A stretch of 64,000 bases of DNA from Azolla caroliniana (taxonomy: Eukaryota; Polypodiophyta): contig JBHGNT010000001.1 in NCBI GenBank assembly GCA_043228905.1, positions 18,848,001 through 18,912,000 on the forward strand, read 5' to 3'. Shown piece after piece: positions 31,206-42,588 of the stretch. The translations under genes and the position numbers were made by a program. Under the pieces are notes generated by a model that was not told where the DNA came from, made no database searches, and worked only from the letters and a program-made list of their open reading frames with translations. How positions within the stretch are numbered: position 1 is the stretch's first letter; each line of letters starts with the position of its first letter.

Positions 31206-34200
31206 TCATTCCTCGCCCGTCGGTTCTTCCTCGTTTTCGGATCGTTCGTCACTGCTGACTAGGAGAGCCGGGTCTGGCTCGTCGTCGTGTCGCTTCTTGA
31301 ACACTTTGATCCGCTTCCCTGCAACCGGTATCGCCATTCTCGTGCCGTCTAGTTCCGCCAGGTGATAAGTCCCGTTGTCATTGGCGCTCCGCACCACGTA
31401 AGGCCCGAACCACCTTCGCGCGAACTTCCGTGTAGCTCGGTGCTGGTTGTCGAGGCTGCTGTCGTAGACGAGCACCCAGTCACCTTCGTCGATTTTCTTC
31501 GGTCGGAGCCGGTGCGTTCGGTCGAACCTGGCTTTGTTCTTTGTCCTCGCCACCCGGAGCTTCTCCGCAGCCAGTGCCACGTCCTCCGGTCTCCGCTCGA
31601 GCTGTCGTATACGTGCGGCCAACAACTCCTCCCGGCTCATCTCGTCTCTCCAGTCGACCGTTGCCCACGAGGAGATCGTCCGTTCTATCGGCATGATCGG
31701 CTTCTGGCCGAACATGAGCTCCGTCGGCATGTACCCGGTTACCGAACTGTGCGTGGTCCGGTTTGCCCACAAGGCATAAGGTAGCAGCCGCGGCCAGTTA
31801 CCGACTTGGCCTCCGCATGCTCGAACCAGCGCCTTGACGATCGGTCCGTGTCCGCGCTCCACCTTTCCATTCGCCTCCGGATTGTACGCAGTGGTGAGCG
31901 AGAGCTTGACTCCCAGCCGGTCGAACAGCTCCGCGGCTTCTTCGGCGTCCAACTCCCCTCGGTCAGCCACGATCTTCCCGACGCACCCGTACCGGCATAT
32001 CACGTCCTCGATTAGGAACCGACATACGGCCGCGGTCGTTTTGTTCGGAAGGGCCCGGCCTTCCACCTGGTTCGTCAGATCCTCCCGCGCTAGGACCAGG
32101 TACCGCATCTGTCCTACCCCCATTGGCATCGTCACCAGATCTACCATCCATTTGAAGTGGATGGTCGGAGGGTACGTAGGGTGAAGCTCGTCCCGGTGTC
32201 GGACCACGGAGTGCATCTGACAGCTCTCGCAAGTTGTCACTAATCGGTGCACGTCCCGGTACAGTCCCGGCCACTAGTACTTCTCCTTTATCTTCTCGAA
32301 CGTGGCCCAAGTTCCACGGTGTCCGGCCCAAGGGCTGTCGTGGTAGGCCGTCAGCAGCTCCTCCTGTTCTTCCTTCATCGCCACCACCCGGAGCGGAGCG
32401 CCGTCCCTCTTCTTCGGGTGCTTCCATAGATAGCCATCCCGGAGAAAGAACCGGTACGCTTTCTTCCGGATCCGGTTGGCCTCGTCTTTCGTCCATGACG
32501 CATCCGGCGCCATTGTCTTCAAGAACCCGCCGATCTGCAGCCACTCCCCGTCGTACTTGCTCGCGTCGAAGTCGTTAAGCGCCGGAGTGCTCGTCCCGTC
32601 GGTTGTCACGTATGCTGCCTCGAAGAAGTCCACGCCGACCTCTTCGTCCTCCGAAACCATGCCGCCCTCGTCATCGAACCTCGCCCTCGAAAGCATGTCG
32701 GCCATGGCGTTGTCTTTCCCGGAAATGTGTTGTATTTCCGGGTCCAGGGACTTGATGTACGCTATCCACCTGAGCATTGCCAGGTCCGGCGTCGCGCATC
32801 CGGAAACCATGCCGAGAATCGGCATGCAGTCCGTCTCTATGATTACCTCTGTCCCGATCAGATAGTCCTTGTCGGCCTTCACCGCCGAAACAATACCCCA
32901 GAGTTCGCGTTTAACCTGGGCGTATCCTCGCTGCCGCTCACTGAGGACCTTCGCGCCGAATCGGATCGGAAACCGATTGCCGTCCTCGTCTTCTTGGTTG
33001 ACGACCCACCCGATTCCGGTCGGACTCGTGTCAACCGTTATGTACACTGGGGTGCCCTTCCTGTAGACGGCCTTTCGGAGCGCCGGTGCTGTCGAAAGAG
33101 CCTCCTTCAGCTTCCGGACCGACTCCGTGTGCTTGTCTAGCCATTCGAATCTTCGCCCTTTCTTCAATAATCCGTACAGCGGCTCCGCGACGTGCGCGTA
33201 ATGAGGGATCCATATGTGGTAGAAGGCGCATGCTCCCAAGAATCTTCGTACTTCCGTGACCGAGCTGCAATCAGGCTTCATCGCGGAGATGGCTTCTACC
33301 TTTGCCGGAGACGGTTTCCGGCCATATGGTCCACATAAATGTCCGACCACCATGATTTCCGACTGCCCGAAGGCTGATTTCTCCCCCGAGAAGGTGAGCC
33401 TCGCAGCCTCTAGCCTTTGCAGCACCTTCTCGCAATCGTCGATGTGCATCGCCACGAATCGCCGGCATCCGTCCGGCCCGATCGTCTCGTCCCTATCCGC
33501 TACCGGGCATCCCTTGATCGGGATGTCGTCCAGAAACGGCATGGTGATGTCCGGGATGCAGTCCCTCAGAACCTTGTTCATCGCATTCACCATGTGGGCC
33601 ACCGAGTTGGTCCCTCCTTGCGGCAGCGTACACATCCGCACTAGGCCGAGGGGAGTTCGCATCGTCGTAATGTCTCTGCTCTCCACGGCTAGCTGGAACT
33701 GGTCGTACCCTGAGTATAGATCACCGACCGAGTAAATCGACCTTCCGGCGAAGGCCTCCGCGAACTCGTCTATGGTCGGTCCAATCCCTGCGTTCCGAAT
33801 GGTCACCTTATTGACCGGTTGCAGGTCCTGAATGAAGCGCAATGATCCGTTTTTCTTTGGTACGGTAAACCATCGATTTGAATACGGGGCGCTCGACGGT
33901 TCGAGAATGCCCATATCAACCTTCTGCTTCAACAGCTCCATCAACTTCGGGATGTGAGCTCTCGGAACTGGAATTGGCTTGAGATTCCACGGTACATGCG
34001 GTACCGTGAATATCACCATCGGCTCCACGATCGTCGGGTTTACGCACCCGATTTCCTCCGGTGAGAATGCGAAGGCTTTCCCGTGCCTTCCGAGCATTCT
34101 CCGAAACCGGTGTTCCTCCGCCGGTAGTAGGAACCCGTCCCCACCGATTTTGAGCTCCCGGAGCGTCTCGTTGGTGAAGGTGTGTCCTATACAGGCCGGA

Positions 34201-34688
34201 TCTCGTAAGCTGGGGTCCGATGCAACCCCTTTGATTCGCGACTCGCTGCCCTCCGGTAACGGTACCGCGACTGGCCTTACCTTCCGGTCCACAGTCTTGT
34301 ACTTGGTGCTTACTCGGGCCGTCCGATCCGACTCGAGCCCCCGACCAAAGTCCGCGATGACTTCGTACATTTCTTCGGAATATACCGGTATCGTCCGGTC
34401 TTCGTTAAGGTCTTCTTCGACTACCTTCCCCAGCATTCCCAAGGTGTCGTCGAAGGAGACCGCCTCCACGGCGCCACTGATTTCTTCGTCAGGGCCGAGA
34501 ACTCCGCACGCTCGGAGTCTCCCCTCCGTCTTTGTTTTCTCTCGGCCGGCGATGCCGACCATCGTACATGCTCCGCTGTCGGAGAAGCAAAATTTCCTAC
34601 CTATTGTACACGGTTTTATCGTACAGATGTGGGGTTTTCCCGGAGCATCCGGACTGTCGCGGCCCCACGCCTTGGCAGTCCTCTCTAA
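31206..34688 (-). pseudogene. G2 pol (RT, RNase H, integrase), one internal stop
   Basis: Open in the -1 frame from the gag stop at 34685-34687; first ATG 34562. About 1160 codons. RT: EPSSAPYSNRWFTVPKKNG, LPQGGTNSVAHMVN, PFLDDIPIKG (about 33540). RNase H: YITVDTSPTGIGWVVN, IETDCMPILGM, NAMADMLSRARF. Integrase: WAGHRGTW, CESCQMHS, VDLVTMPMGVGQ, VADRGELD, ANGKVERGHG; C-terminal WVLVYDSSLDNQHR and IPVAGKRIKVFKKR. The only stop is TAG near 32270 (Trp in G1: KYWW), and the frame continues past it, so this is the least damaged GC-rich copy. Confidence 0.93.
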
Positions 34689-34696
34689 AAATCCTC
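34685..34696 (-). other. Candidate -1 frameshift site (G2)
   Basis: GAG GAT TTT TAG on the minus strand; the -1 frame is open through LERTAKAWGRDSPDAPGK into pol. Confidence 0.6.
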
Positions 34697-36807
34697 TCGG
34701 TTTTCGGAACCGAGGGAGTCGCGGTTACGTTCGTGGTTCGGCCGTACCGTCAGAAACTGGACCGAATGGCGCCCGTCTTGGCTTTTGACCCTCGCGTAGG
34801 CCGAACCATTGTCCAGCACCTTGGTCTCCATTCGCGCCGCCGTGATGTACGGCTCTCCCAGTATGACCGGATGCGAAGACGTCTCCTGCACGAAGAAGTG
34901 CTGGTCAATCTCGACGTCGCCGATCTTGACTCGCACATTCGGACAGGCCCCGTGCAGTTCCTCGGTGGCGCGCGTTGCTGCCCTTATTTTCCACCCGTGC
35001 TTGGTGTTGATCGGCCACTTGCCCTTCTTATAGAAGTCCATGGACATCAAATTGATCTCCGATCCGTGGTCCACCAAAGCTATCACCGGTTCCTGGACAT
35101 CGCCGATCTTCACCGGGGTTTCCGTGGTCGCTCGGGCCCAGTGTGGTCTCGAATAGTGGCTTTCCGCCCACTCGTCTCCCAGCGCCATGTCGTCTAGGTG
35201 CGTCGTCCGCACTTCCACCGGTCTTTCCGGTTCTGTCTCCGTTGACAGCCTCTTCCGTTTCACCAAGTCCACGATGGAGTCGTGGAACTCCTTCTTGGCG
35301 ATTCCCAGCACCTCTCGTAACGACAGCTCCACCTTGCTGTCGAGGATCCGTTCCTCCAGGACCTTTCGTAAGTCCGTGGTCCTTTCTATCTCCGTCCCCA
35401 GACGGTACCCGCCCTTCTGGGGTTTATCTTGCGTACCGGCCCCGCCGGCTTCGTCCCGTCGTGGCCCGGACCGGGTCTCGTATCGTTGTGAGGGCCCGGT
35501 CGTCCCGGGTTTCCCCACCCGCTTCTCTTCTACCAGAGCCTCGTAGTTCTGGCAAGCGGCTTCCACGAAGCCCGTCTCTTCCTCGACCGGGTCGCTCCAC
35601 CCGGTCATCTCCCGTACCCGTTTCTCCGCACGGTCTGATTCCTCCCTTTTAAGCCTTGCACCGGCAAGGCCTTCCAGCATCGTCGGCCAGAATCCGGCTT
35701 TGCTTTCCCTTCGGGCCTCGCCCCGACTCGAATGCCGGCCGACGCCGAGTAGTGGACGGTTTCCGCGTGTCGGGCCGCCGCCTCTTCCATCAACCTTTTC
35801 ATACCACCTCGCCCGTCGTTTCGGCTCAGGACCCTTCGGGTGTCGCTGGCATGCACCCGTCCTTCCCACAGGTACACCACCCTGTTCCTCAGCGCCTCCG
35901 CGAAGTCGCCGCAGTCCTTCCGAATGTGGCCGACTTCATCGCACCACATGCACCTGTTTCCTGCCGCCGGCCGTCGGTCACGAGCCGGTTCGCCACCTTC
36001 CCTTCGGGCTTGCGCGATTTGGAGGTCCTTTATCGCCCTCGTCAATTCCTCCAGCGCCGCTCCTCCGGTTGAGCCTCTGACTACGCCGGTCGAAGCCGAA
36101 CCGGTTTCCAACCATTCCCGGGTCTCTTCCTTTCGCACCTGTGGCGCTGGTTCGAGCTTTTTTGCTGCGACCGAGCCCGACCCGGTTGCCCCGTTATCCG
36201 CCCATTCTCGCCGTTTGTCGAAACGGCCACAGACTTTCTTGACAGCCGCCCAGTCGGTAGTGAGCCCGTCTTCGGTTTCCAGCAAGAGGCCCACTTGCTC
36301 CCGATCCCGCTCGTCGACCGACTTGACAAACAGCAAGACCCGGCTCGTGTCCAGGATGGTTCGGTCGAGCGCCGAAAGGCGCGCAAAGTTTTCCTCGAAC
36401 TCCCGGAGGAGTGCCGACGCGTTTCTTCCCTTCCCCGGGGACTCCACCCATTCCATGAACCTTCGCTTCGAAAGCCGGAGCGCGTCGTCCAACCCGTATT
36501 TCTCTAGGAGCCGACCTTCGAACTCCTCCCAGGTACGGCTCTCCGCCCGCACCTCGAGCACCTCCGCATGGATGCTCGGCATCGCCACTCGGGGAAATCC
36601 GGCAAGACGCCTTTCTTCCGGAATGTCCCGCATCAGCATCTCTGCACCGTAGGACGCCAAATACTTTGTGGCATCCTTCCCATCGAACCGGCCGATCGTG
36701 CCGACGACCGCCTCAATGGCTCTGTCGAGGGCACCGGTGCCCTCGCGCGCGTTTACAATCCGGTCCACGGCCGAAGCCATGGCCTCTGCAAGATCCGACC
36801 CCCTCAT
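34685..36807 (-). pseudogene. G2 gag-protease
   Basis: ATG at 36807 (MRGSDLAEAMASAVD). Gag core GRFDGKDATKYLASYGAEM, RTWEEFEGRLLEKYG; zinc knuckle CMWCDEVGHIRKDC (about 35910-35950). A frameshift lies near 35700 (VGARPEG against GEARRESK). The second half holds FVEAACQNYEALVEEKR, TTDLRKVLEERILDSKVELSLREVLGIAKKEF-type sequence and protease ALVDHGSEINLMS (about 35060). Ends ENREDF with GAT TTT TAG at 34685-34693. Confidence 0.9.
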
Positions 36808-36851
36808 CTTCTGCTCTTCTGCCGCCTCTTTCACGTCGGGTTCACCAAAGA

Positions 36852-37659
36852 TGTCGAGATATTACGAGAGTGCGTATGGAAAACGAGGCGGGACCGCGGG
36901 GGTCTCGAACCAAAGAGCAAGCGAGGGAGGAGAAAGGGAGAGAACCGGCTACGCAGGACCGGGAATACACAGGGACACGGCCCTTCAGCACGGAGAACGC
37001 GAACAGACACCGACACAGACAGATGCTAATGACTAAGTATGTATATTAACAAAAATGGCTAACACGACTACAACCCTCGATGGGGCACAGGTTGGCTACA
37101 ACTGAACAAGCCGGCGAACAGATGCCGATGCTTGTTCGCTTCGACGCACAAAGGGGGGGGGGGGGGGGGGGTAGCAGGTCGGAGGTGCTGCCGGAAGCAC
37201 TCGGGCGTTCCTCGAAACAGCGCGAGCCTCCTCGGTACCCTGCACAGAAAGCTATGGAGCTCAAGAAGGAAGGAAACAGAGAGAGAAGCGTCCAGAAACG
37301 ATCCGGCAGCACTTCGTCCTCTCTTCGCCCGATGCCTGCAACAGCTCTTTCCTGCTCCTTATATATGTCGTCGAGCAGGCCCTCCAGTCAGCTTTATTCC
37401 CTGTCCCTTTTGGACAGGGATCCGCTCCGTCCTTCACGCATCCGCGTAGTTACGCCGCCGACTCGTACAGTTCCTTCGCTCGCGCGCGCGACCGAAAAGA
37501 CTGTTCGCGCGGTCTTTGTCTCCACTTGTGTTAGGGCCCGTTCCCGCCGATTATCCTCCTAATTCGCTTCTATGTACAACTCGGAGCGTGCGCGCGTGAA
37601 GAACCGGTTCCCACGCCTTGGTGCGCCGATTCCGCCTATGGACGGTTTTCTTCACGACA
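36852..37659 (-). repeat. G2 5' LTR (808 bp)
   Basis: Partner of 30334-31134 and nearly identical except for the G run (about 37151-37171). Confidence 0.95.
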
Positions 37660-37663
37660 GCGG

Positions 37664-37937
37664 CCTTGTGCGGACCTCATCGGGAACTGGAACACGAACA
37701 CCAACGGGAGTGAGTGGCCTTGTGCGGCCCTCATCGGGAACTGGAACACGAACACCAACGGGAGTGAGCGGCCTTGTGCGACCCTCATCGGGAACTAGAA
37801 CATGAACACGAACAGGAAAGAAACTAAAAAATAGAGACAATGAAGTGATGTTGATGATGGTACGGTGGCGATGGTAACTCTAGAAGCAAGGGCGATGACG
37901 GAGACGGGTGATGCTTCAAGTTGGAAGGTGAACAAAC
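37664..37937. repeat. Minisatellite remainder and R 5' internal sequence
   Basis: About three more minisatellite units (to about 37815), then 120 bp of unique sequence up to the R 5' LTR. No recognisable primer-binding site is seen next to the LTR. Confidence 0.7.
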
Positions 37938-38362
37938 TGTCACAGACACACCAAGTGCGGACTAAGACGGAGCACGGATGATGAGGCTACGATGGAGTGA
38001 TGACGGAATGACACAAGAGCCTAAAGATAGAGATGGACATTAAGGAGAGAAGATGGGCGAAATGAGAATACTAGATTGATATGTCCATGACTAGCGTTGT
38101 TCACCTTGAATTCCTTCAAGGAGAACTCAACTATTTATACTAAGTGGCATGCATACCTGTTGCACGCATGTGATACAATAGAGCATGTAGGCAATAGGTA
38201 CGCATGCATGTGCCAAGTGTAAATAATACAAGGGAGTAATTATGCACATGATGCTGGCTAAAACCTACAATGAGGAAGTATATACATGATTATATGCTAG
38301 ATGTGTGGTTAATACATAACACTCGATTATAACATGGTCATGTGAAGAGTTCGAATGTCAAA
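37938..38362 (-). repeat. R 5' LTR (about 425 bp), carries the empty H site
   Basis: TGTCACAG to GAATGTCA(AA). Aligns with 1857-2002 joined to 29226-29505; the H insertion point (between 2002 and 29226) is uninterrupted here near 38076-38085. Confidence 0.85.
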
Positions 38363-38610
38363 ACAACCTCCATAATCAGAGGGCCAAATTTTCCTACCTA
38401 TGGTAAAAGTGTGGGGTTTCCTCCAGTCATCTGAACTATTGCGGCCCCATGCCTTGATAGCCCTTTCTAAAAATCCTCTCGGCCTTCGCCACTGAGAGAG
38501 TTCTGATTCTGCTCGTGGTTCAGTCAGACCGTCAAGAATTGGACCAAGTGTCGGTCATCTTGACTCTTCACCCTAGCGTAGGCTGAGCCATTGTCTGTCA
38601 CCTTTGTTTT
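38363..38610 (-). pseudogene. G0: gag-pro end and pol start
   Basis: Aligns with G2 34575-34830. It includes the gag-pro stop in GAG GAT TTT TAG (38467-38478) and the -1 frame LERAIKAWGRNSSDDWRK running to the R insertion. TSD acaac at 38363-38367. The right end is cut by the L LTR at 38611. Confidence 0.8.
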
Positions 38611-38956
38611 TGTTAAAGTAAACGTGCGGAAGCGTTCGATAAACCAGCTCAGCCAGATAGCAACAAAAGATGAGAAGAAAACTTAACATACACACAAAGT
38701 ACGAGTACGCAGGAGAGACTGAGAGAGAGAGAGAGAGATAGAACATAAAAGTAGATTAAAAAAATAATAGTTCTTTGTGTACATACAATGTGCTTACACA
38801 AGCCCATTTATACAAGTCCTTAGAAGGACTGACAGAAGTACATTGTACTTCAATGCTCCTACAAGCTACTGACACTAACTATGAGACAACAACTACCTAG
38901 TAGTCTAGGCTACTACTAGGCTTCCGGTTCGCAATCGAATCCGGCTCTCCGATCCA
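38611..38956 (-). repeat. L 3' LTR (copia, 346 bp)
   Basis: TGTTAAAG to CCGATCCA on plus. On the minus strand it has ACTTGTATAAATGG (TATA near 38812) and a sense (CT)n tract (plus GA run 38717-38740), and ends CGCACGTTTACTTTAACA. It resembles the E LTR (57000-57266). The polypurine tract CTTGAGGGGGAGA on the minus strand abuts it. Confidence 0.75.
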
Positions 38957-39243
38957 TCTCCCCCTCAAGCTCAAATTGAGGTCGGATCGTGGTGTTAGTG
39001 TCTGTGGCAGCCAGTCCTTGCATACAGTTCCTTCTTGTATCATTGAGGTTTACCGGAGCCGAATCGGAGACACATATTTGAACCGCCCTTCAAGTACCGG
39101 AGTATCCATTTGACCGCGTTCCAGTGCTCCTTGCCGGGATTGCTCATAAACCAGCTCACCACTGCGACTGCGTATCCAATATTCGGCTGAGTACAAACCA
39201 TTGCATACATCAAGCTCCCAACGGCAGAGGCATATAGAACCTT
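38957..39243 (-). pseudogene. L 3' untranslated region and RT C-terminal fragment
   Basis: 38957-39043 is non-coding next to the polypurine tract. 39044-39243 on the minus strand matches the end of H/C1 RT (YWIRSRSGELVYEQ, then LKGRFKYV-type decay), with the whole RNase H missing. The E LTR begins at 39244 within this RT sequence. Confidence 0.7.
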
Positions 39244-39325
39244 TGTTGAGCGGCAAGCTCAACCGGAGCCAGATCGGCTGAATAAGCTTGAGCCGGTAAG
39301 CGAGATGAATCGGTATGCCGGTGAG
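39244..39325 (+). repeat. E 5' LTR, first piece (left of S)
   Basis: TGTTGAGCGGCAAGCTCAAC begins a copia LTR (terminal hairpin TTGAGC/GCTCAA). It is interrupted by S and continues at 56919. The TSD GTGAG of S is 39321-39325. Confidence 0.85.
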
Positions 39326-39757
39326 TGTTAACTCTTCGGGCCGGACAATGGCCTAACACAGGGTGTCTACGTGAGACACTTCACCAAAGGGTGTTACGGC
39401 AACCGGATTAGACTTCAACGCTTAATCCGACTTAGTTAAGTTACTTATAAGGATCGTCTTCATAACACGCGTAAGATATACAATTAAGACAGAACGGCAA
39501 TTGACACAGAGATATAACAACGCTTAAGCTTTCATTAATTAACCGCTAACTATTACATTGTATCCGGGCCTTTAAATAGGTTTCCGGTCTGTATTACAAA
39601 ACGGTGCCATCCGCACCTGTTCGGGATCGGTCCGGATCCGGAACGGCATACCGATTCCGGTCCGTCCGTCCACACTCACAGCTTAATTACAACCACATTC
39701 CTACTACTTAATTAGCTCTCCGTTTCCCACTCTGGACTCCTTTGCCGGCCGGTAACA
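39326..39757 (-). repeat. S 3' LTR (432 bp)
   Basis: TGTTAACTCTTCGG to GCCGGTAACA; TATTTAAAGGCCCG-type box on the minus strand near 39570. Confidence 0.95.
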
Positions 39758-39811
39758 CATGGCACGCCCGTGGGATAATACCTTGTACGTCGAATCCACA
39801 ACCGACCCTTG

Positions 39812-42588
39812 CTATTCTTCGTCCAAAATGTCCAGAATGCTCAGTTCGAGAGGCTCCAATGGTTCATCTGGAAGTGGTTGTTGTTGTTGTTGTTGTTGCT
39901 GCTCTGTTGTAGTTTGCTGCGGCGGGTCTGTTGGTGGTTGCTGCGGCTGCTCCTCCGTTTGTGGCTCTGACACCGGCGTCTCCATCGTTGCTCCCTGCGT
40001 CGTGGTGGTCTCCGGTTGACTGGTTCCCGGCTGGCCCTCAGCCGACGACGGTTCCTCATCACTAAGGTTAACCGTTGTCGCTTCCTGTGCTTTTTCTTCC
40101 CGTACCCGGGATCGCTCGTAGCTTTCAAACTGGATTTGAGCGTCCAGCCTATCATCGTCCAGCTGAGCTACGAGCTGTCTGACCTGCGCCAGCTATTCAC
40201 CTGCAAGGACTTGGAAGTCATCGGCCAGCTCGTCCCATATGGCGGTGAAGTCCTCGGAAGTCAGCGTATAACAGTCATCTCCTTCCTTCCGCTGGTTTGC
40301 CACATCCGCCCGTAGCAACTGGAGTTCCGCCGCGTTTTGTGCCCACTTTGTCCACCATTTTACGGAGCTTTCATCAATCAAGTGCTTCGTCTGATTCAGC
40401 CATGCCCGGAGGATGGACTGAATCCGGCTCGTTCCCAATTGCGATTTGGTTTCTGCCGCTTGCCGTTCCTCCTTCAGTTGTTTGATGATTTTTACGTTGT
40501 CCTCCGCCTGCGCCTTGTAATGCGTCAGTTGCCTTTGATATGTACTTTGTAATTTCTGCAATACTGTAGACGCTCTCTCTTTGTCTTCCTGCTGCTGCTT
40601 CTGGAGCTCCATCCGGACCTTCTCCGCCTCTTCCACAAGCATCTTGTATTTTCCGCCCGTTCGTCGGCGATCGCCGTTGCAGCCCGATCAACTGCCTGCT
40701 GGAGCTCGGGCATCCGTTCTTTATGCTCTATTTCCAGCCGTTTGTAGTCCCGGTGCAGGTGCTCAAAATCATCCGTCTTTTGCTTGAGCCGTGCGTTGAT
40801 CTGACGACGGGCCCGGTCCTCGCGGTCCTGCTGCTGGCGGAGCTCTTCCTTTAGCCGTTCTATCTCTGTTTCCGCCGTTTTCCGCAGCTTGTCCTTTTCC
40901 TGCAGCACTTTGTCTTTCTCCTCCTTTAGCCGGTCGTACGCTTGATGGCCTTTCCGGAGGCTCTCCTCTGCCCGACGGAGGTTCTCAGCAGTCTTCTTTA
41001 ATTCGGCTTCGGCCGCCGTCTTCAATTCTCGTTCACTGCTCCTTAGCGCTTCTTGTGCGGCAAGTTCCTCTCTCAATTCCGCAAGCTCCCGAGCTTGCAC
41101 CGCATCTCTCACCGGAACGGTTTCCGTTGCCGGGGTCTTATTCCTATGTACAGGTCGTTCCGTTTCATTATTTTGTACACTTACCGGAGTCACCGGTGAT
41201 TGGATCCGTATTTTAGCCATCTCTGTCATGACCTGATCCAAATCTTTTTCAAGGCACCGGATTCTTGACCGGGCCGTCTCTAGTTGTTCGGTTGTGACGA
41301 GCAACCGTTCGCTTTGCGCTCTTTCTTCCGCCTCGATATACCCCACTCCTCCGGCTATCTGTTCGCCTATCCACCGGAGCCACAGGCTACCGATGCCTTG
41401 TTGTGCTTGCATGGAGGTTTGATAGATGGGCTCACTTGTAGAGGGGTGGTTCCGCCTGGTTGCGCCGAGTTGCAGTTCCGTTTCTGCCCGTGGACCATCC
41501 TGCTGTCCTTGGTTCCCTTGCGCTTCTTCTTGGCTGACCGAGGGAGGCTGCAGTGACCTTTCCGGCTCTGGCGGAATGGGACTTGCCGATGTTGCCGGTG
41601 GTGCCGGGGCTTCTGTTTCCGGTTCCTTCTGCACCGGTTCCGGTTCCTTTCTTGGCGTAGGAGTCTCAATATGGGGAGCCGGTGTTCCCTCCGTCTGAGG
41701 ATCCGAACGTTTCCCGGTTGTCTCAACGGTCCTTGCCGACGACCGTCGCTGGAGGTGCTCCGTAGGCTCCTCCTCTATTTCCTCCTCCTGAGCTCCGGCA
41801 TTGAGTTTTGCCGCCAAGGGGTCTACTTCCCGATTCACCGGTCGGCGGAGTGTGACCTTTACGGGTCGTGCCGGTGGTTCCTCCTACACCTCTGTTGGGC
41901 GCTTCCGGCTGCCACTTCCTGCTGCCGCCTGGTCTGCATCCACCGCCTTTCCCTTACTGGCCTTAGAGGCCAACAACTGCTGCCGTTTGGAAGCCGTCCT
42001 TGGGGTGCCGTCCGGCACTCTTCCTCGCTTCTTGGGCTGGACGGTCTGAACGGGTGGCACCAGCAGGATGAGCCACTACGTTACGGCGTGCCATATCCTT
42101 CGTCCGTCTCGGCCTTCTTTGCCGTCTTTGCCTCTGACGATCTCGATCGCTGCACACAACCCGTCTGCAATCAATACCGGCCAATCCACCTTGATCCCTT
42201 CATAGATGGCGATGATCATCCCTGCCCGGTTCTGCGGCATGATAGGGGGTCTAGGGTATATGTGGCCGTATTCATGGAGCACACGAGCAATTTCACGGAA
42301 CAACATATCTCCGCCGCCCTGTGTCCGGTAGCCCTTGCTGGCTAGAGAGTACTCACCAAAATACCTGATGAGTTGCTCCGGGGTTGGATTGTCGATCGTG
42401 AGTATGCCTCCCTCCGGAAGGCCTGTTAACGCTCGAATCGCCTCTGCCGTTATGACCTCTGTATCGATTTCCTTGATCACTTTGTCGGCTTCTTTGTGTG
42501 GCGGTACTTCCATCATCATCAGGAAGCCCTCGAGCCCGTGTTGCTTCAGCCATGTCTTGGCGGCTTCCGACAGCGTTTGCGGGTCCAT
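39812..42588 (-). pseudogene. S extra ORF downstream of integrase (coiled-coil protein, about 925 codons)
   Basis: Likely start 42588 (MDPQTLSEAAKTWLKQHG); the frame is open from 42795. Residues 1-170 form a compact domain (FLMMMEVPPHKEADKVIKEI, IRALTGLPEGG, PTPEQLIRYFGEYSL, MLFREIARVLHEYGHIYPRP, YEGIKVDWPVLIADGLCAAI). Next a basic patch (QPKKRGRVPDG), a Pro/Glu-rich segment (about 41800-41500) and a long heptad-rich coiled coil (41450-40200; AELREELAAQEAL, ELKKTAENLRRAEESL, KLRKTAETEIERLKEEL). The acidic, Gln-rich C-terminus (Q-run 39880-39900) ends LDILDEE at 39812. Three in-frame TAG codons (about 42076, 41885, 40193) and one frameshift near 40640 break it. The reading frame otherwise stays open across 2.7 kb, so it was coding. 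Tat/Athila relatives carry extra ORFs here; function unknown. Confidence 0.75.

Larger units (their letters stand above)
30334..37659 (-). mobile_element. G2: G/T-group gypsy element inserted in the R minisatellite
   Basis: 7326 bp with LTRs at 30334-31134 and 36852-37659 and a 4-bp TSD GCGG (30330-30333; 37660-37663). PBS-like TGGTGAACCCGACG on the minus strand runs from 36847. Gag, protease, RT, RNase H and integrase are all present in the same order as G1 and T. Confidence 0.95.
1857..38362 (-). mobile_element. R: non-autonomous LTR element with minisatellite interior (interrupted by H and G2)
   Basis: About 1.95 kb remain once H and G2 are removed: 1857-2002, 29226-30333 and 37664-38362. 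Two LTR copies of about 425 bp flank a short interior dominated by a 48/54-bp tandem repeat. Orientation is minus: a strong polypurine tract (GGAGGGGGATAA on the minus strand, 29506-29517) abuts the left LTR. The 5-bp duplication ACAAC flanks it (1852-1856; 38363-38367), with two extra A's at the right end. No gag or pol motif is visible, and no standard PBS lies beside the right LTR. It must have used proteins of another element. Confidence 0.75.

Noticed and set aside
39841-40155. Minus-strand ORF with an Asn run in S
   Set aside because: It is the shifted frame of the Gln run at the end of the S extra ORF.
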